A stretch of DNA of 5,365 nt. It comes from an uncultured Bacteroides sp. (lineage in GTDB: Bacteria > Bacteroidota > Bacteroidia > Bacteroidales > Bacteroidaceae). Shown in pieces: positions 1 through 5,365 of the stretch (the stretch's first letter is position 1; each line of letters opens with the position of its first letter). The position numbers and the translations under genes were made by a program. The stretch spans positions 1-5,365 of the forward strand of contig NZ_CASFWU010000144.1 in the NCBI RefSeq assembly GCF_949298305.1. Direction: 5' to 3'. The notes beneath the pieces are model-generated. The model was not told the DNA's origin. It was given only the letters and a program-made list of their open reading frames with translations, and made no database searches.

Positions 1-411
1 CTGCTGCTCCATCTCAATCTCTTTCTCGCGGTAGGTGATGAGCTGTTTCTCCCACTCGTCGCGCTGGTCTTCGATGGTGCGAAGCAGGTCGAGGTTCTCC
101 AGTACAAGGATGGTGTCGCCCTGTTTCATCATGTTGCCCTCTTCGCCAACGATGCGGCTGACGCTGCCCGTCTCGCGGGCGTTGACCTTGATGGTGAGGA
201 TGGGCTGCACGAGTCCTTCGACGTCGACATACTCCATGAACTTGTCGTTCTTCACTTCGGCCATCTGGAGGCTTTCGGGGTCGATGCGCAGCTTGCGGGG
301 TCCGGCGGAAAGGATGATGACATAGACCAGGAAGGCCAGGAAGACGATGCCTCCGGCCAGGTAGTAGCGGTAGCGGATGTACCAGGGTTTCTTTTCGAGT
401 TTGATGTCCAT
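1..411 (-). CDS. HlyD-family periplasmic adaptor (membrane fusion protein), N-terminal 137 residues, partial
   Basis: Periplasmic adaptor subunit linking an inner-membrane pump to a TolC-type outer membrane channel. The ATG at 411-409 follows an A/T-rich leader, and the frame stays open to the window edge, so the C-terminus is missing. Visible order: short basic cytoplasmic N-terminus (residues 1-18, many K/R/Y), one membrane anchor (about 19-35, GGIVFLAFLVYVIIL), then the first half of a biotinyl-lipoyl-like barrel-sandwich domain (about 58-107, with VNARETGSVSRIVGEEGNMMKQGD). A charged helix (about 110-137) then looks like the first arm of the coiled-coil hairpin. There is no lipobox, so it is anchored by the helix rather than by lipid. 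It lies downstream of tolC on the same strand, with 161 bp between it and the read-through stop of tolC (238 bp from the ancestral stop). In Bacteroidales such adaptors are often followed by ABC (MacB/FtsX-like) permease genes; that is inference, because those genes would lie outside the window. The family call is firm; the pump type and substrate are unknown. Confidence 0.9.
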   Translation of the reverse strand, partial: MDIKLEKKPWYIRYRYYLAGGIVFLAFLVYVIILSAGPRKLRIDPESLQMAEVKNDKFMEYVDVEGLVQPILTIKVNARETGSVSRIVGEEGNMMKQGDTILVLENLDLLRTIEDQRDEWEKQLITYREKEIEMEQQ

Positions 412-466
412 AAACGTATTGTGTATTTATATTTTTATTTACAGGTAAGGCAGGCTGACTGCCACG

Positions 467-519
467 GTATACGACCGAGGGGGTCTCAGTCGTATACTTA
501 GGGTACCTCGGTCGTATAC
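467..519 (-). promoter_or_regulatory. Intra-operon inverted repeat, candidate mRNA hairpin with two competing pairings
   Basis: Bases 467-480 (GTATACGACCGAGG) are the exact reverse complement of 506-519, a perfect 14-bp dyad with a 25-nt loop. The same arm can also pair with 484-497. In the leftward transcript that gives about 13 bp including one G-U pair, closing a loop of about 5 nt. Both upstream arms are copies of the 22-bp repeat, so they would compete for one downstream arm. The structure sits about 55-110 nt before the adaptor ATG. No U-run follows, so it does not resemble an intrinsic terminator. A role in mRNA processing, stability or translation of the adaptor is inference. Confidence 0.6.
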
Positions 520-545
520 TTAGGGTGCCTCAGTCGTATGGGTCA
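484..545. repeat. 22-bp tandem repeat, two full units plus one shortened unit
   Basis: Two adjacent 22-bp units (484-505 and 506-527) share the core TCGTATACTTAGGGT and differ at three positions. A third unit (528-545) begins identically (CCTCAGTCGTAT) but lacks about six bases before its GGGT. The units alternate between CTCAG and CTCGG. The array lies in the non-coding gap between tolC and the adaptor gene. There are no unique spacers between units, so it is a tandem repeat, not a CRISPR. Confidence 0.85.
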
Positions 546-572
546 ATATCTATCTTCTTCATATCCAGCAGG

Positions 573-2096
573 TTATATTTTGTCTTGTTTTTGGTTATAA
601 TAGTTTACAATCAGCAGGTTCCGACGCGGCTTCCGGCACGGACTGTGGGCTACCGGAGCAGGGCCTCCAGGTCTTCTTCCAGCGGGCGGCCGTGCTCGAA
701 GTCGTAGAGCGTAAGGCTGCGCAGGGTGTAGTACAGACTCCAGTAATCGTAGAGGGCGGTGATGTAGGCGCGCCGGGCGGAGTCTTTCTCGGTGATGGAG
801 GCGTTGAGGTCGAGCACGGTGGACTGGCCCAGCAGGTAGAGCCTTGGTGGTGTCGGTGCGGGCGGCTATGTGGACGCGCTGCGCCTGCAGGTTGAACTGC
901 TTCACCAGTTTGCGGACGTTCAGGTCGAAGTCGGTCTTGTCCTGCTCCACTTGGGTCTGCACCAGGTCGCGGTTGCTCTTTGCCACGCGTACCTGGCCCT
1001 TCCCACGCCCCCAGTCGAGGATGGGCAGCGAGATGCCCAGACTGACGTACTGCTGGTCCATGGGGTTCTGCCAGGCTTCCTTCCAGCGGTCGGAGGTCTG
1101 CGTCAGGCCGAAACGCAGGTAGATGTCGGCCTTCAGTCCGGCGTTGGCCCGTGCCTGGGCCACGGCGCTCTCGCTCTCCAGGCGGCGGCGCTGCATGTTG
1201 TCTATGTCGGGGCTGTTCTGCGTGGCCAGCATCAGGGCCTCGTGAAGGTCTACGTTCAGGTCGGGCACGAAGTCGTCTATGCTGACCTTCAGCTCCACGT
1301 CCTGCTGGATGCCCAGGTAGGAGCGGAGTTCCTGCATGGCGTTGTCCACCTCGATGCGTGCGTTCATGCGGTTGGTTTCCTCGGTCAGCTTGTTCAGTTC
1401 GAGCTGCAGCATTTCGTTTTCGCTGATGGTGCCTATGTCGTATCGGCCGCGCGCATATATATATAAGGTGTCGGCGTTGGCGTAGTTGGTGCTGGCTATC
1501 TCGTAGTTGCTCTGCGCGGTGGCCAGGGCGAAGAACTTCTGCGTGGCGGTGGCGGCCACCAGCTCCAGCGTCTCGGCGTAGCGCTTGCGGGCCTCGCGGT
1601 AGCGCAGGGGCTCGATGCGGCGGTTCCACTTCAGCGAGTTATAGCCGAAGAGCGACTGAGAATAGCCGATGTTGACGGGCGAGGTCTGGTAGGAATGGCT
1701 GTCGTCGCTGAAGAGGTCGATGCGCTGGGCGGACGTTTCCACAAAGAAGGTGCCGCCCGTCCAGGGCACGTTCTGCGTCAGGCTCAGGGTGAGGTTGGTG
1801 CTCAGCAGATTCTGTTCGACAAACTTCACGCTTCCGTCGCCCATCGTCACCTTGTTGATGGCACGGTCCAGGTAAGGGCTGGAGGTCAGCGTCAGGTTGG
1901 GCAGGTAGTTGGCGCGGTAGTAGCGGTAGTTCCAGTACGAAGAGCGGAAGCTGTGGCGGGCGCTCCGGGCATCGGGCGACTGCTGCTGGGCGTGGCGGAT
2001 GGTCTGTTGCAGGGTCAGCTCCATCGCTTCCTGGGCCTGCGCGGCGGAGCAGAGGGCGCAGGCCGTTCCTATAGTCAGTATGATACGTTTAAGCAT
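573..2096 (-). CDS. TolC-family outer membrane efflux protein, frameshifted near its C-terminus
   Basis: Outer membrane channel of a tripartite efflux or secretion system. The ATG at 2096-2094 is followed by a clear signal peptide (residues 1-21, ending CSAAQA before QEAMEL). Two outer-membrane-efflux repeats follow. The first spans about 25-270 and includes YRANYLPNLTLTSSPY, a beta-strand segment near 85-125, and helical text such as GRYDIGTISENEMLQLELN near 217-235. The second starts near 292 (LHEALMLATQNSPDIDNMQRR) and includes VSLGISLPILDWGRGKGQVRV near 361-381. Homology-like text ends at residue 418 (AARTDTTK). Residues 419-507 are proline/arginine/histidine-rich and unlike the family, because the reading frame has shifted; the expected C-terminal sequence continues in another frame (650-841). 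The real product is therefore either mis-terminated and probably impaired, or intact if the shift is a sequence error. It is the first gene of a leftward operon with hlyD. The family call is firm; substrate unknown. Confidence 0.88.
   Translation of the reverse strand: MLKRIILTIGTACALCSAAQAQEAMELTLQQTIRHAQQQSPDARSARHSFRSSYWNYRYYRANYLPNLTLTSSPYLDRAINKVTMGDGSVKFVEQNLLSTNLTLSLTQNVPWTGGTFFVETSAQRIDLFSDDSHSYQTSPVNIGYSQSLFGYNSLKWNRRIEPLRYREARKRYAETLELVAATATQKFFALATAQSNYEIASTNYANADTLYIYARGRYDIGTISENEMLQLELNKLTEETNRMNARIEVDNAMQELRSYLGIQQDVELKVSIDDFVPDLNVDLHEALMLATQNSPDIDNMQRRRLESESAVAQARANAGLKADIYLRFGLTQTSDRWKEAWQNPMDQQYVSLGISLPILDWGRGKGQVRVAKSNRDLVQTQVEQDKTDFDLNVRKLVKQFNLQAQRVHIAARTDTTKALPAGPVHRARPQRLHHRERLRPARLHHRPLRLLESVLHPAQPYALRLRARPPAGRRPGGPAPVAHSPCRKPRRNLLIVNYYNQKQDKI
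650..841 (-). pseudogene. Out-of-frame ancestral C-terminus of the TolC-family gene
   Basis: Reading leftward from CTC at 841-839 gives 63 family-like residues: it begins LYLLGQSTVLDLNASITEKD, continues with an aromatic stretch (ALYDYWSLYYTLRSLTLYDF) and stops at TAG (652-650). This matches the usual end of Bacteroidales TolC proteins, so it is the genuine C-terminus. It joins the upstream frame after codon 418 (AAG, 845-843) with a one-base offset at 842. From memory, homologs carry roughly ten extra residues (an arginine-rich stretch ending in ARR) between the TDTT-like motif and RLYLLG. A small deletion of non-triplet length, about 35 nt, therefore fits better than a single inserted G. It could be a real mutation or an assembly error. 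Confidence 0.82.
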
Positions 2097-2124
2097 AGTT
2101 TCTCCATTTATTTACGAAAAGAGT

Positions 2125-2141
2125 ATCAAAAGCTGTGCCAA
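2125..2141 (-). promoter_or_regulatory. Candidate sigma-54 (-24/-12) promoter for tolC
   Basis: Read leftward the site is TTGGCACAGCTTTTGAT. The -24 half TTGGCAC is a full match to the sigma-54 consensus. The -12 half is TTGAT instead of TTGCA/T, with the invariant spacing (GG, ten bases, then G). The predicted transcription start near 2115 leaves a leader of about 19 nt before the tolC ATG at 2096. The neighbouring divergent gene encodes a sigma-54 activator, which strengthens the call. The C-to-A change in the -12 GC element is the main reason for caution. Confidence 0.6.
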
Positions 2142-2196
2142 ACATGTATCTGCTTATGTGCCTTGCGATTGCGAATGATATGGAGCCGGCCGGCGC

Positions 2197-2231
2197 GTGC
2201 ACTATCGCACAAAAATAGTGCGGAAGCGCAC
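2197..2231. promoter_or_regulatory. Paired GTGC-N6-GCAC dyads, candidate upstream activating sites
   Basis: Two 14-bp dyads, GTGCACTATCGCAC (2197-2210) and GTGCGGAAGCGCAC (2218-2231), have identical arms and six-base centres. Their centres are 21 bp apart, two turns of the helix. Overlapping symmetry (GCACTAT at 2199-2205 with ATAGTGC at 2215-2221, and CGCAC-N7-GTGCG at 2206-2222) joins them. They lie about 75-100 bp upstream of the -12 element of the tolC sigma-54 promoter, a normal enhancer distance. Binding by the adjacent Fis-type HTH regulator is inference. Confidence 0.5.
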
Positions 2232-2254
2232 GCACAGCACAAGGATATTATCAC

Positions 2255-2262
2255 TATCTTTG
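2255..2262 (+). promoter_or_regulatory. Candidate Bacteroides -7 element for the regulator-kinase operon
   Basis: TATCTTTG matches the Bacteroides housekeeping sigma -7 consensus TAnnTTTG exactly and lies 40 bp before the regulator ATG. No good -33 TTTG is visible at the usual distance, so support rests on the -7 match and its position. Confidence 0.4.
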
Positions 2263-2269
2263 CAGCAGC

Positions 2270-2281
2270 GCACAGCTGTGC
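2270..2281. promoter_or_regulatory. 12-bp perfect palindrome between promoter and regulator start
   Basis: GCACAGCTGTGC is fully self-complementary. It sits just downstream of the putative -7 element and 21 bp before the regulator ATG, a position suited to autoregulation. Its right half, extended to AGCTGTGCCA (2274-2283), recurs in the same orientation at 2131-2140, inside the tolC sigma-54 promoter. Its arms share the GCAC/GTGC half-site with the dyads at 2197-2231 but in the opposite order. Function is inferred. Confidence 0.4.
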
Positions 2282-2302
2282 CATCACCATTTACGAACAG
2301 AC

Positions 2303-3676
2303 ATGCTTATGGAAAACTTAGGTAAAATACTGATTGTGGACGACAACGAAGACGTGCTCTTCGCCCTGAACCTGCTGCTGGAGCCCTATGCCGAGAAGAT
2401 AAAGGTCATCACCGGCCCCGAGCGGCTGGAGCACTTCATGACCACCTTCCAGCCGGACATCGTGCTGCTGGACATGAACTTCAGCCGCGACGTGGTGAGC
2501 GGCCAGGAGGGCTTCGACTGCCTGAAGCAGATTCTGCGCATCGACCCGCAGGCGGTGGTCATTTTCATGACCGCCTACTCGGACACCGACAAGGCCGTGC
2601 GGGCCATCAAGGCCGGCGCCACGGACTTCATCCCCAAACCGTGGGAGAAGGAAAAGCTGCTGGCCACGCTCTCCTCGGGCATGAGGCTGCGCCGCTCGCA
2701 GCGCGAGGTCCACCTGCTGAAGGAGCAGGTGGAGGCCCTGAGCGACGGCAACGCCGACGAACGCATCATCGGCGAGTCCGACGCCATGCGGGCAATCTTC
2801 GACACGGTGGACAAGCTGCGCGACACGGACGCCAACATCCTCATCCTGGGCGAGAACGGGACGGGGAAGGACGTCATTGCCCGCCTGCTCTACCGCCATT
2901 CGCCCCGCTCGGGCCGTCCGTTCGTCACCATCGACCTGGGCAGCATACCCGAACAGCTGTTCGAGAGCGAGCTGTTCGGCTACGAGAAGGGGGCCTTCAC
3001 CGACGCGCGCAAGGCCAAGGCCGGGCGCATGGAGGTGGCCACGGGCGGCACGCTCTTTCTGGACGAGATAGGCAACCTGTCCCTGCCCATGCAGGCCAAG
3101 CTGCTGACGGCCATCGAGAAGCGGCAAATCAGCCGCCTGGGCAGCACGCAGGCCACGCCCATCGACGTGCGCCTCATCTGTGCCACCAATGCCGACATCC
3201 GCCGCATGGTGGAGGAAGACCGCTTCCGCCAGGACCTGCTCTACCGCATCAACACCATCGAGCTGCACATCCCGCCCCTGCGCGAGCGTGGAGAAGACAT
3301 CCTGCTGCTGGCCGACCACTTTCTGCAGCGCTACGCCCGCAAATACCAAAAGGAGATGCGCGGCCTGACGCGCGAGGCCAGGAACAAGCTGCTGAAGTAC
3401 GCCTGGCCGGGCAACGTGCGCGAGCTGCAGCACACCATGGAGCGTGCCGTCATCCTGGGCGACGGCTCGCTGCTGCGCCCCGAGAACTTCGTCTTCCAGG
3501 CCGCGGCGCCCCGCCCCCGCAAGGAGGAGCAGGAGGTGCTGAACCTGGAGAAGCTGGAACGGCAGGCCGTGGAGCGTGCCCTGCGCCTGAGCGAGGGCAA
3601 CATGACCAAGGCTGCCGAGTATCTGGGCATCACGCGGTTTGCCCTGTACCGGAAGATAGAGAAGTTGGGCCTATGA
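2303..3676 (+). CDS. Sigma-54-dependent response regulator (NtrC family enhancer-binding protein)
   Basis: Cytoplasmic transcription activator that uses ATP hydrolysis to open sigma-54 promoters when phosphorylated. The 457 residues have the full three-domain layout. The receiver (about 7-125) has acidic pair D13/D14, phospho-acceptor D57, T90 and K112. The AAA+ domain (about 155-395) has Walker A GENGTGKD (183-190), sigma-contact loop GAFTDA (230-235), Walker B GGTLFLDE (248-255), arginine-finger segment FRQDLLYRIN (308-317) and sensor II WPGNVREL (368-375). A Fis-type helix-turn-helix (about 415-457) ends GNMTKAAEYLGITRFALYRK. The loop reads GAFTDA rather than the usual GAFTGA. Length is typical. 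The start could be ATG 2303 or ATG 2309 (two codons later); neither has a clear ribosome site. It overlaps the kinase gene by 4 bp (ATGA), so the two are translationally coupled and almost certainly partners. The divergent sigma-54-like promoter makes tolC-hlyD the likely target, which is inference. The specific orthologue is not identified. Confidence 0.95.
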   Translation: MLMENLGKILIVDDNEDVLFALNLLLEPYAEKIKVITGPERLEHFMTTFQPDIVLLDMNFSRDVVSGQEGFDCLKQILRIDPQAVVIFMTAYSDTDKAVRAIKAGATDFIPKPWEKEKLLATLSSGMRLRRSQREVHLLKEQVEALSDGNADERIIGESDAMRAIFDTVDKLRDTDANILILGENGTGKDVIARLLYRHSPRSGRPFVTIDLGSIPEQLFESELFGYEKGAFTDARKAKAGRMEVATGGTLFLDEIGNLSLPMQAKLLTAIEKRQISRLGSTQATPIDVRLICATNADIRRMVEEDRFRQDLLYRINTIELHIPPLRERGEDILLLADHFLQRYARKYQKEMRGLTREARNKLLKYAWPGNVRELQHTMERAVILGDGSLLRPENFVFQAAAPRPRKEEQEVLNLEKLERQAVERALRLSEGNMTKAAEYLGITRFALYRKIEKLGL

Positions 3677-4638
3677 AACGTTATTCCTTCATCGTCACCC
3701 TCCACATCCTTGCCGTCGCCCTGCTGGCGGTGGGCGTATGGCTGTTGGCCGTCCGGGAGCTGTGGTTCAGCGCCCTGATGGTGTTCCTGGTGCTGGCGGC
3801 CGTGGGGGTCAACCTCTACCGGATGCAGATGGTGCAGATACGCATGATGCGCCATCTGGCCGAAAGCCTGCGCTTCGACGACATGATGCTCTCTTTCCGT
3901 TCGCCCTACCGCAACCGCTCCATGGAGCAGATGGTGGACGAGCTGTCCGAAGCCATGCAGGGCTTCCGCACCCGCGTGCTGGAGCACAACGAGATGGCCG
4001 CCTGGCAGAAGCTGATACGGGTGCTGACGCACGAAATCATGAACTCGCTGACGCCCATCATTTCCCTGTCCGAGACCCTGTCCGAGCGCGAGGTGGACGA
4101 GCGCAGCTATGCCGTGATGCGCCAGGGTATGCTCACTATCCACCGCCGCAGCAAGGGGTTGCTGGAGTTTGTGGAGAACTACCGCAGGCTGACCCGCCTG
4201 CCGGCCCCCGTGCGCCGTCCCGTATCGCTCTGCGAACTGCTGCAGGACCTGCGCAAGCTCTTTCCCGAGGACTACATCCACATCCACCTGCCCGAGGCCG
4301 ACCGCACCTTGCAGATAGACCGCGCGCAGGTGGAGCAGGTGCTCATCAACCTGCTGAAGAATGCCCGCGAGGCCTGTGCCCGCCGCGAGCAACCCTGCAT
4401 AGAGGTCAGGGTGCTGCCCGCGCAGTCGTGGCAGTGCCTGCTGACGGTGAGCGACAACGGCGAAGGCATCCTGCCCGAAGTGGTGGACAAGGTTTTCGTC
4501 CCCTTCTTCACCACCAAGCCCGGCGGGCAAGGCATCGGGCTGAGCCTGTGCAAGCAGATTATGAACCGCCACGGCGGCAACATCACGGTGCAGTCCACCG
4601 TGGGGAAAGGCACCTGCTTCACCCTGCTGTTCGGGTAG
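3673..4638 (+). CDS. Compact membrane sensor histidine kinase (NtrY/NtrB-like)
   Basis: Autophosphorylating sensor kinase, 321 residues. Two membrane helices (about 5-26 and 31-47) are separated by only a few residues, so there is almost no periplasmic domain. A short cytoplasmic linker (about 50-105) follows. The dimerisation/phospho-acceptor helix carries the H-box LTHEIMNSLTPI with H120. The HATPase_c domain (about 205-321) has N-box NLLKNAREA with N230, G1 box DNGEGI (261-266), F-box FVPFFTTK (275-282) and G2 box GGQGIGL (284-290). All catalytic motifs are intact. The ATG overlaps the regulator's stop by 4 bp; an in-frame extension further upstream only reads the regulator gene out of frame and is rejected. 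Related Bacteroidales kinases are, from memory, about 430 residues with a PAS-like domain before the H-box. Here GFRTRVLEHNEM runs straight into it, so an in-frame loss near residues 100-105 is possible. Input signal unknown. Confidence 0.93.
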   Translation: MKRYSFIVTLHILAVALLAVGVWLLAVRELWFSALMVFLVLAAVGVNLYRMQMVQIRMMRHLAESLRFDDMMLSFRSPYRNRSMEQMVDELSEAMQGFRTRVLEHNEMAAWQKLIRVLTHEIMNSLTPIISLSETLSEREVDERSYAVMRQGMLTIHRRSKGLLEFVENYRRLTRLPAPVRRPVSLCELLQDLRKLFPEDYIHIHLPEADRTLQIDRAQVEQVLINLLKNAREACARREQPCIEVRVLPAQSWQCLLTVSDNGEGILPEVVDKVFVPFFTTKPGGQGIGLSLCKQIMNRHGGNITVQSTVGKGTCFTLLFG

Positions 4639-4705
4639 TCACTGCCCGCTCTCCCCGCCGACAAAAGTTTTTCCGCTTTCGTTCCTCCTTCTTCGTGAAA
4701 ATCCT

Positions 4706-4713
4706 TATATTTG
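4706..4713 (+). promoter_or_regulatory. Bacteroides -7 promoter element for the ATPase-like gene
   Basis: TATATTTG matches TAnnTTTG exactly and lies 28 bp before the ATG at 4742, a normal distance. The -33 region (around 4677-4684, TTTCG) is a weak match. It sits in the 103-bp gap after the kinase stop, so the downstream gene probably has its own promoter. No convincing terminator hairpin is visible in the same gap. Confidence 0.55.
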
Positions 4714-4741
4714 CAATTATCAGAGACCCAAACGTACGCTT

Positions 4742-5365
4742 ATGAAATACCCTATCGGAATACAGAGTTTTGACCGCATCATTGAAGACGGATATGTCTA
4801 CGTGGATAAGACGGATATGATTTATAGTCTGACCCACGAAGGCAGCATCTACTTCCTGAGTCGCCCGCGCCGCTTCGGCAAGAGCCTGCTGGTGTCCACG
4901 CTGGAGAACTACTTCCTGGGGCGTAGGGAGCTGTTCCGCGGACTGGCCATCGAACCGTTGGAGACGGAGTGGGCCGTGTATCCGGTGTTCCATGTGGATT
5001 TCAACAGCACCAACTATACCAATCCCGGCGAATTGGAGAAGAAAATCAACTTCCATGTGTCCGAGTGGGAGAAACGGTACGGACTGCCTTGCCGCGAAAA
5101 CGAGCTGGGCACTGGCGACCGTTTTGTAGAGGTGCTGCGTGCCGCCCATGAACAGACAGGGCGCCGCGCCGTGGTCCTGATAGACGAGTATGACAAGCCC
5201 ATCCTGGACGTGCTGGATGTGGACTCCACGCTGGAAGACCGTCACCGCAACGTGCTGAAAGGCTTTTATTCCGTCTTCAAGGCGGCCGACCGCCACCTGC
5301 AGTTCGTACTGCTGACAGGCGTCACGAAGTTCTCGCAGGTGAGTGTGTTCAGCGGCTTCAACCAG
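4742..5365 (+). CDS. AAA-ATPase-like / PD-(D/E)XK nuclease superfamily protein (DUF1703 type), N-terminal 208 residues, partial
   Basis: The ATG at 4742 opens a frame that runs to the window edge without a stop. The N-terminus is characteristic of the AAA-ATPase-like family common in Bacteroidetes: YPIGIQSFDRIIEDGYVYVD (residues 3-22), then a degenerate Walker A RPRRFGKSLL (41-50) following a beta strand (IYFLS). Next come FHVDFN (83-88), Walker B VVLIDEYDKPIL (144-155), and a sensor-like LLTGVTKFSQVSVFSGFNQ (190-208). Full-length members are roughly 500 or more residues, with a C-terminal PD-(D/E)XK nuclease-like domain that would lie beyond this window. These proteins occur in many copies per genome and their function is not established; a nucleic-acid-related or defence role is often suspected. 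It is on the same strand as the kinase, 103 bp after it and with its own putative promoter, so it is probably not part of the efflux regulation module. Confidence 0.9.
   Translation, partial: MKYPIGIQSFDRIIEDGYVYVDKTDMIYSLTHEGSIYFLSRPRRFGKSLLVSTLENYFLGRRELFRGLAIEPLETEWAVYPVFHVDFNSTNYTNPGELEKKINFHVSEWEKRYGLPCRENELGTGDRFVEVLRAAHEQTGRRAVVLIDEYDKPILDVLDVDSTLEDRHRNVLKGFYSVFKAADRHLQFVLLTGVTKFSQVSVFSGFNQ

Noticed and set aside
484..545. CRISPR array
   Set aside because: The 22-bp units are directly adjacent with no unique spacers, only two to three copies are present, and no cas genes are visible.
629..659. Hairpin (TCCGG/CCGGA) at the ancestral tolC stop as a terminator
   Set aside because: The stem is only about five pairs plus a bulge and has no following U-run on the transcript strand.
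1455..1465. AT dinucleotide run in tolC as a phase-variation tract
   Set aside because: There are only about five AT units, they encode LYIYA in a plausible helix, and the frame is intact across them. The actual frameshift is elsewhere, near 842.
870..1466. Plus-strand open frame of 198 residues inside tolC
   Set aside because: It is antisense to strongly TolC-like coding sequence, with no recognisable domain or start context.
2210..2217. Minus-strand TAnnTTTG (TATTTTTG) as a housekeeping promoter for tolC
   Set aside because: The motif matches, but it would give a leader over 100 nt, has no well-spaced -33 element and lies inside the GTGC/GCAC dyads. The sigma-54-like site is better placed.
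2318..3433. Long open frames opposite or overlapping the regulator and kinase genes (such as 2318-3433 and 3331-4572 on the minus strand, and a plus-strand frame from 2641)
   Set aside because: They are shadows caused by high G+C and skewed codon use. Their translations are low-complexity and match no family, while the overlapped frames have clear domains and motifs.
4639..4705. Rho-independent terminator after the kinase gene
   Set aside because: The T-run at 4668-4672 is preceded by no GC-rich stem; only a trivial AAAA/TTTT symmetry is present.

Overview
The window looks like chromosomal DNA from a Bacteroidales bacterium, probably Bacteroides or a close relative. Protein families and wording fit that order. 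Start codons are preceded by A/T-rich leaders rather than clear Shine-Dalgarno sequences, and two intergenic sites match the Bacteroides -7 promoter element TAnnTTTG. The coding sequence is rich in G+C, which leaves many long spurious open frames on the opposite strands. No RNA genes, insertion sequences or CRISPR arrays were seen.

Layout. The left half (1-2096) is a leftward efflux operon: a TolC-type outer membrane protein (573-2096), then the N-terminal 137 residues of a HlyD-type periplasmic adaptor (1-411, running off the window). The tolC frame is broken near position 842: the conserved C-terminus continues in another frame to a stop at 650. The gap before the adaptor holds 22-bp tandem repeats and an inverted copy that can fold into a strong hairpin in the operon mRNA. 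A divergent control region (2097-2302) separates this operon from a rightward two-component pair: a sigma-54-dependent response regulator (2303-3676) and a histidine kinase (3673-4638) that overlap by 4 bp. After a 103-bp gap with a Bacteroides-type -7 element, a DUF1703-type AAA-ATPase-like gene (4742-5365) runs off the right edge.

How it fits together. The divergent region contains a near-consensus sigma-54 (-24/-12) promoter pointing at tolC. About 75-100 bp upstream of it lie two GTGC-N6-GCAC dyads, centred 21 bp (two helical turns) apart. This is the expected architecture for an enhancer-binding protein acting through sigma-54. The simplest model is that the kinase phosphorylates the regulator, which binds the dyads and turns on the divergent tolC-hlyD efflux operon. 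The kinase is compact, with two membrane helices, almost no periplasmic loop and no sensor domain before its dimerisation helix; a PAS-like domain may have been lost. The ATPase-like gene appears to be an independent accessory gene.
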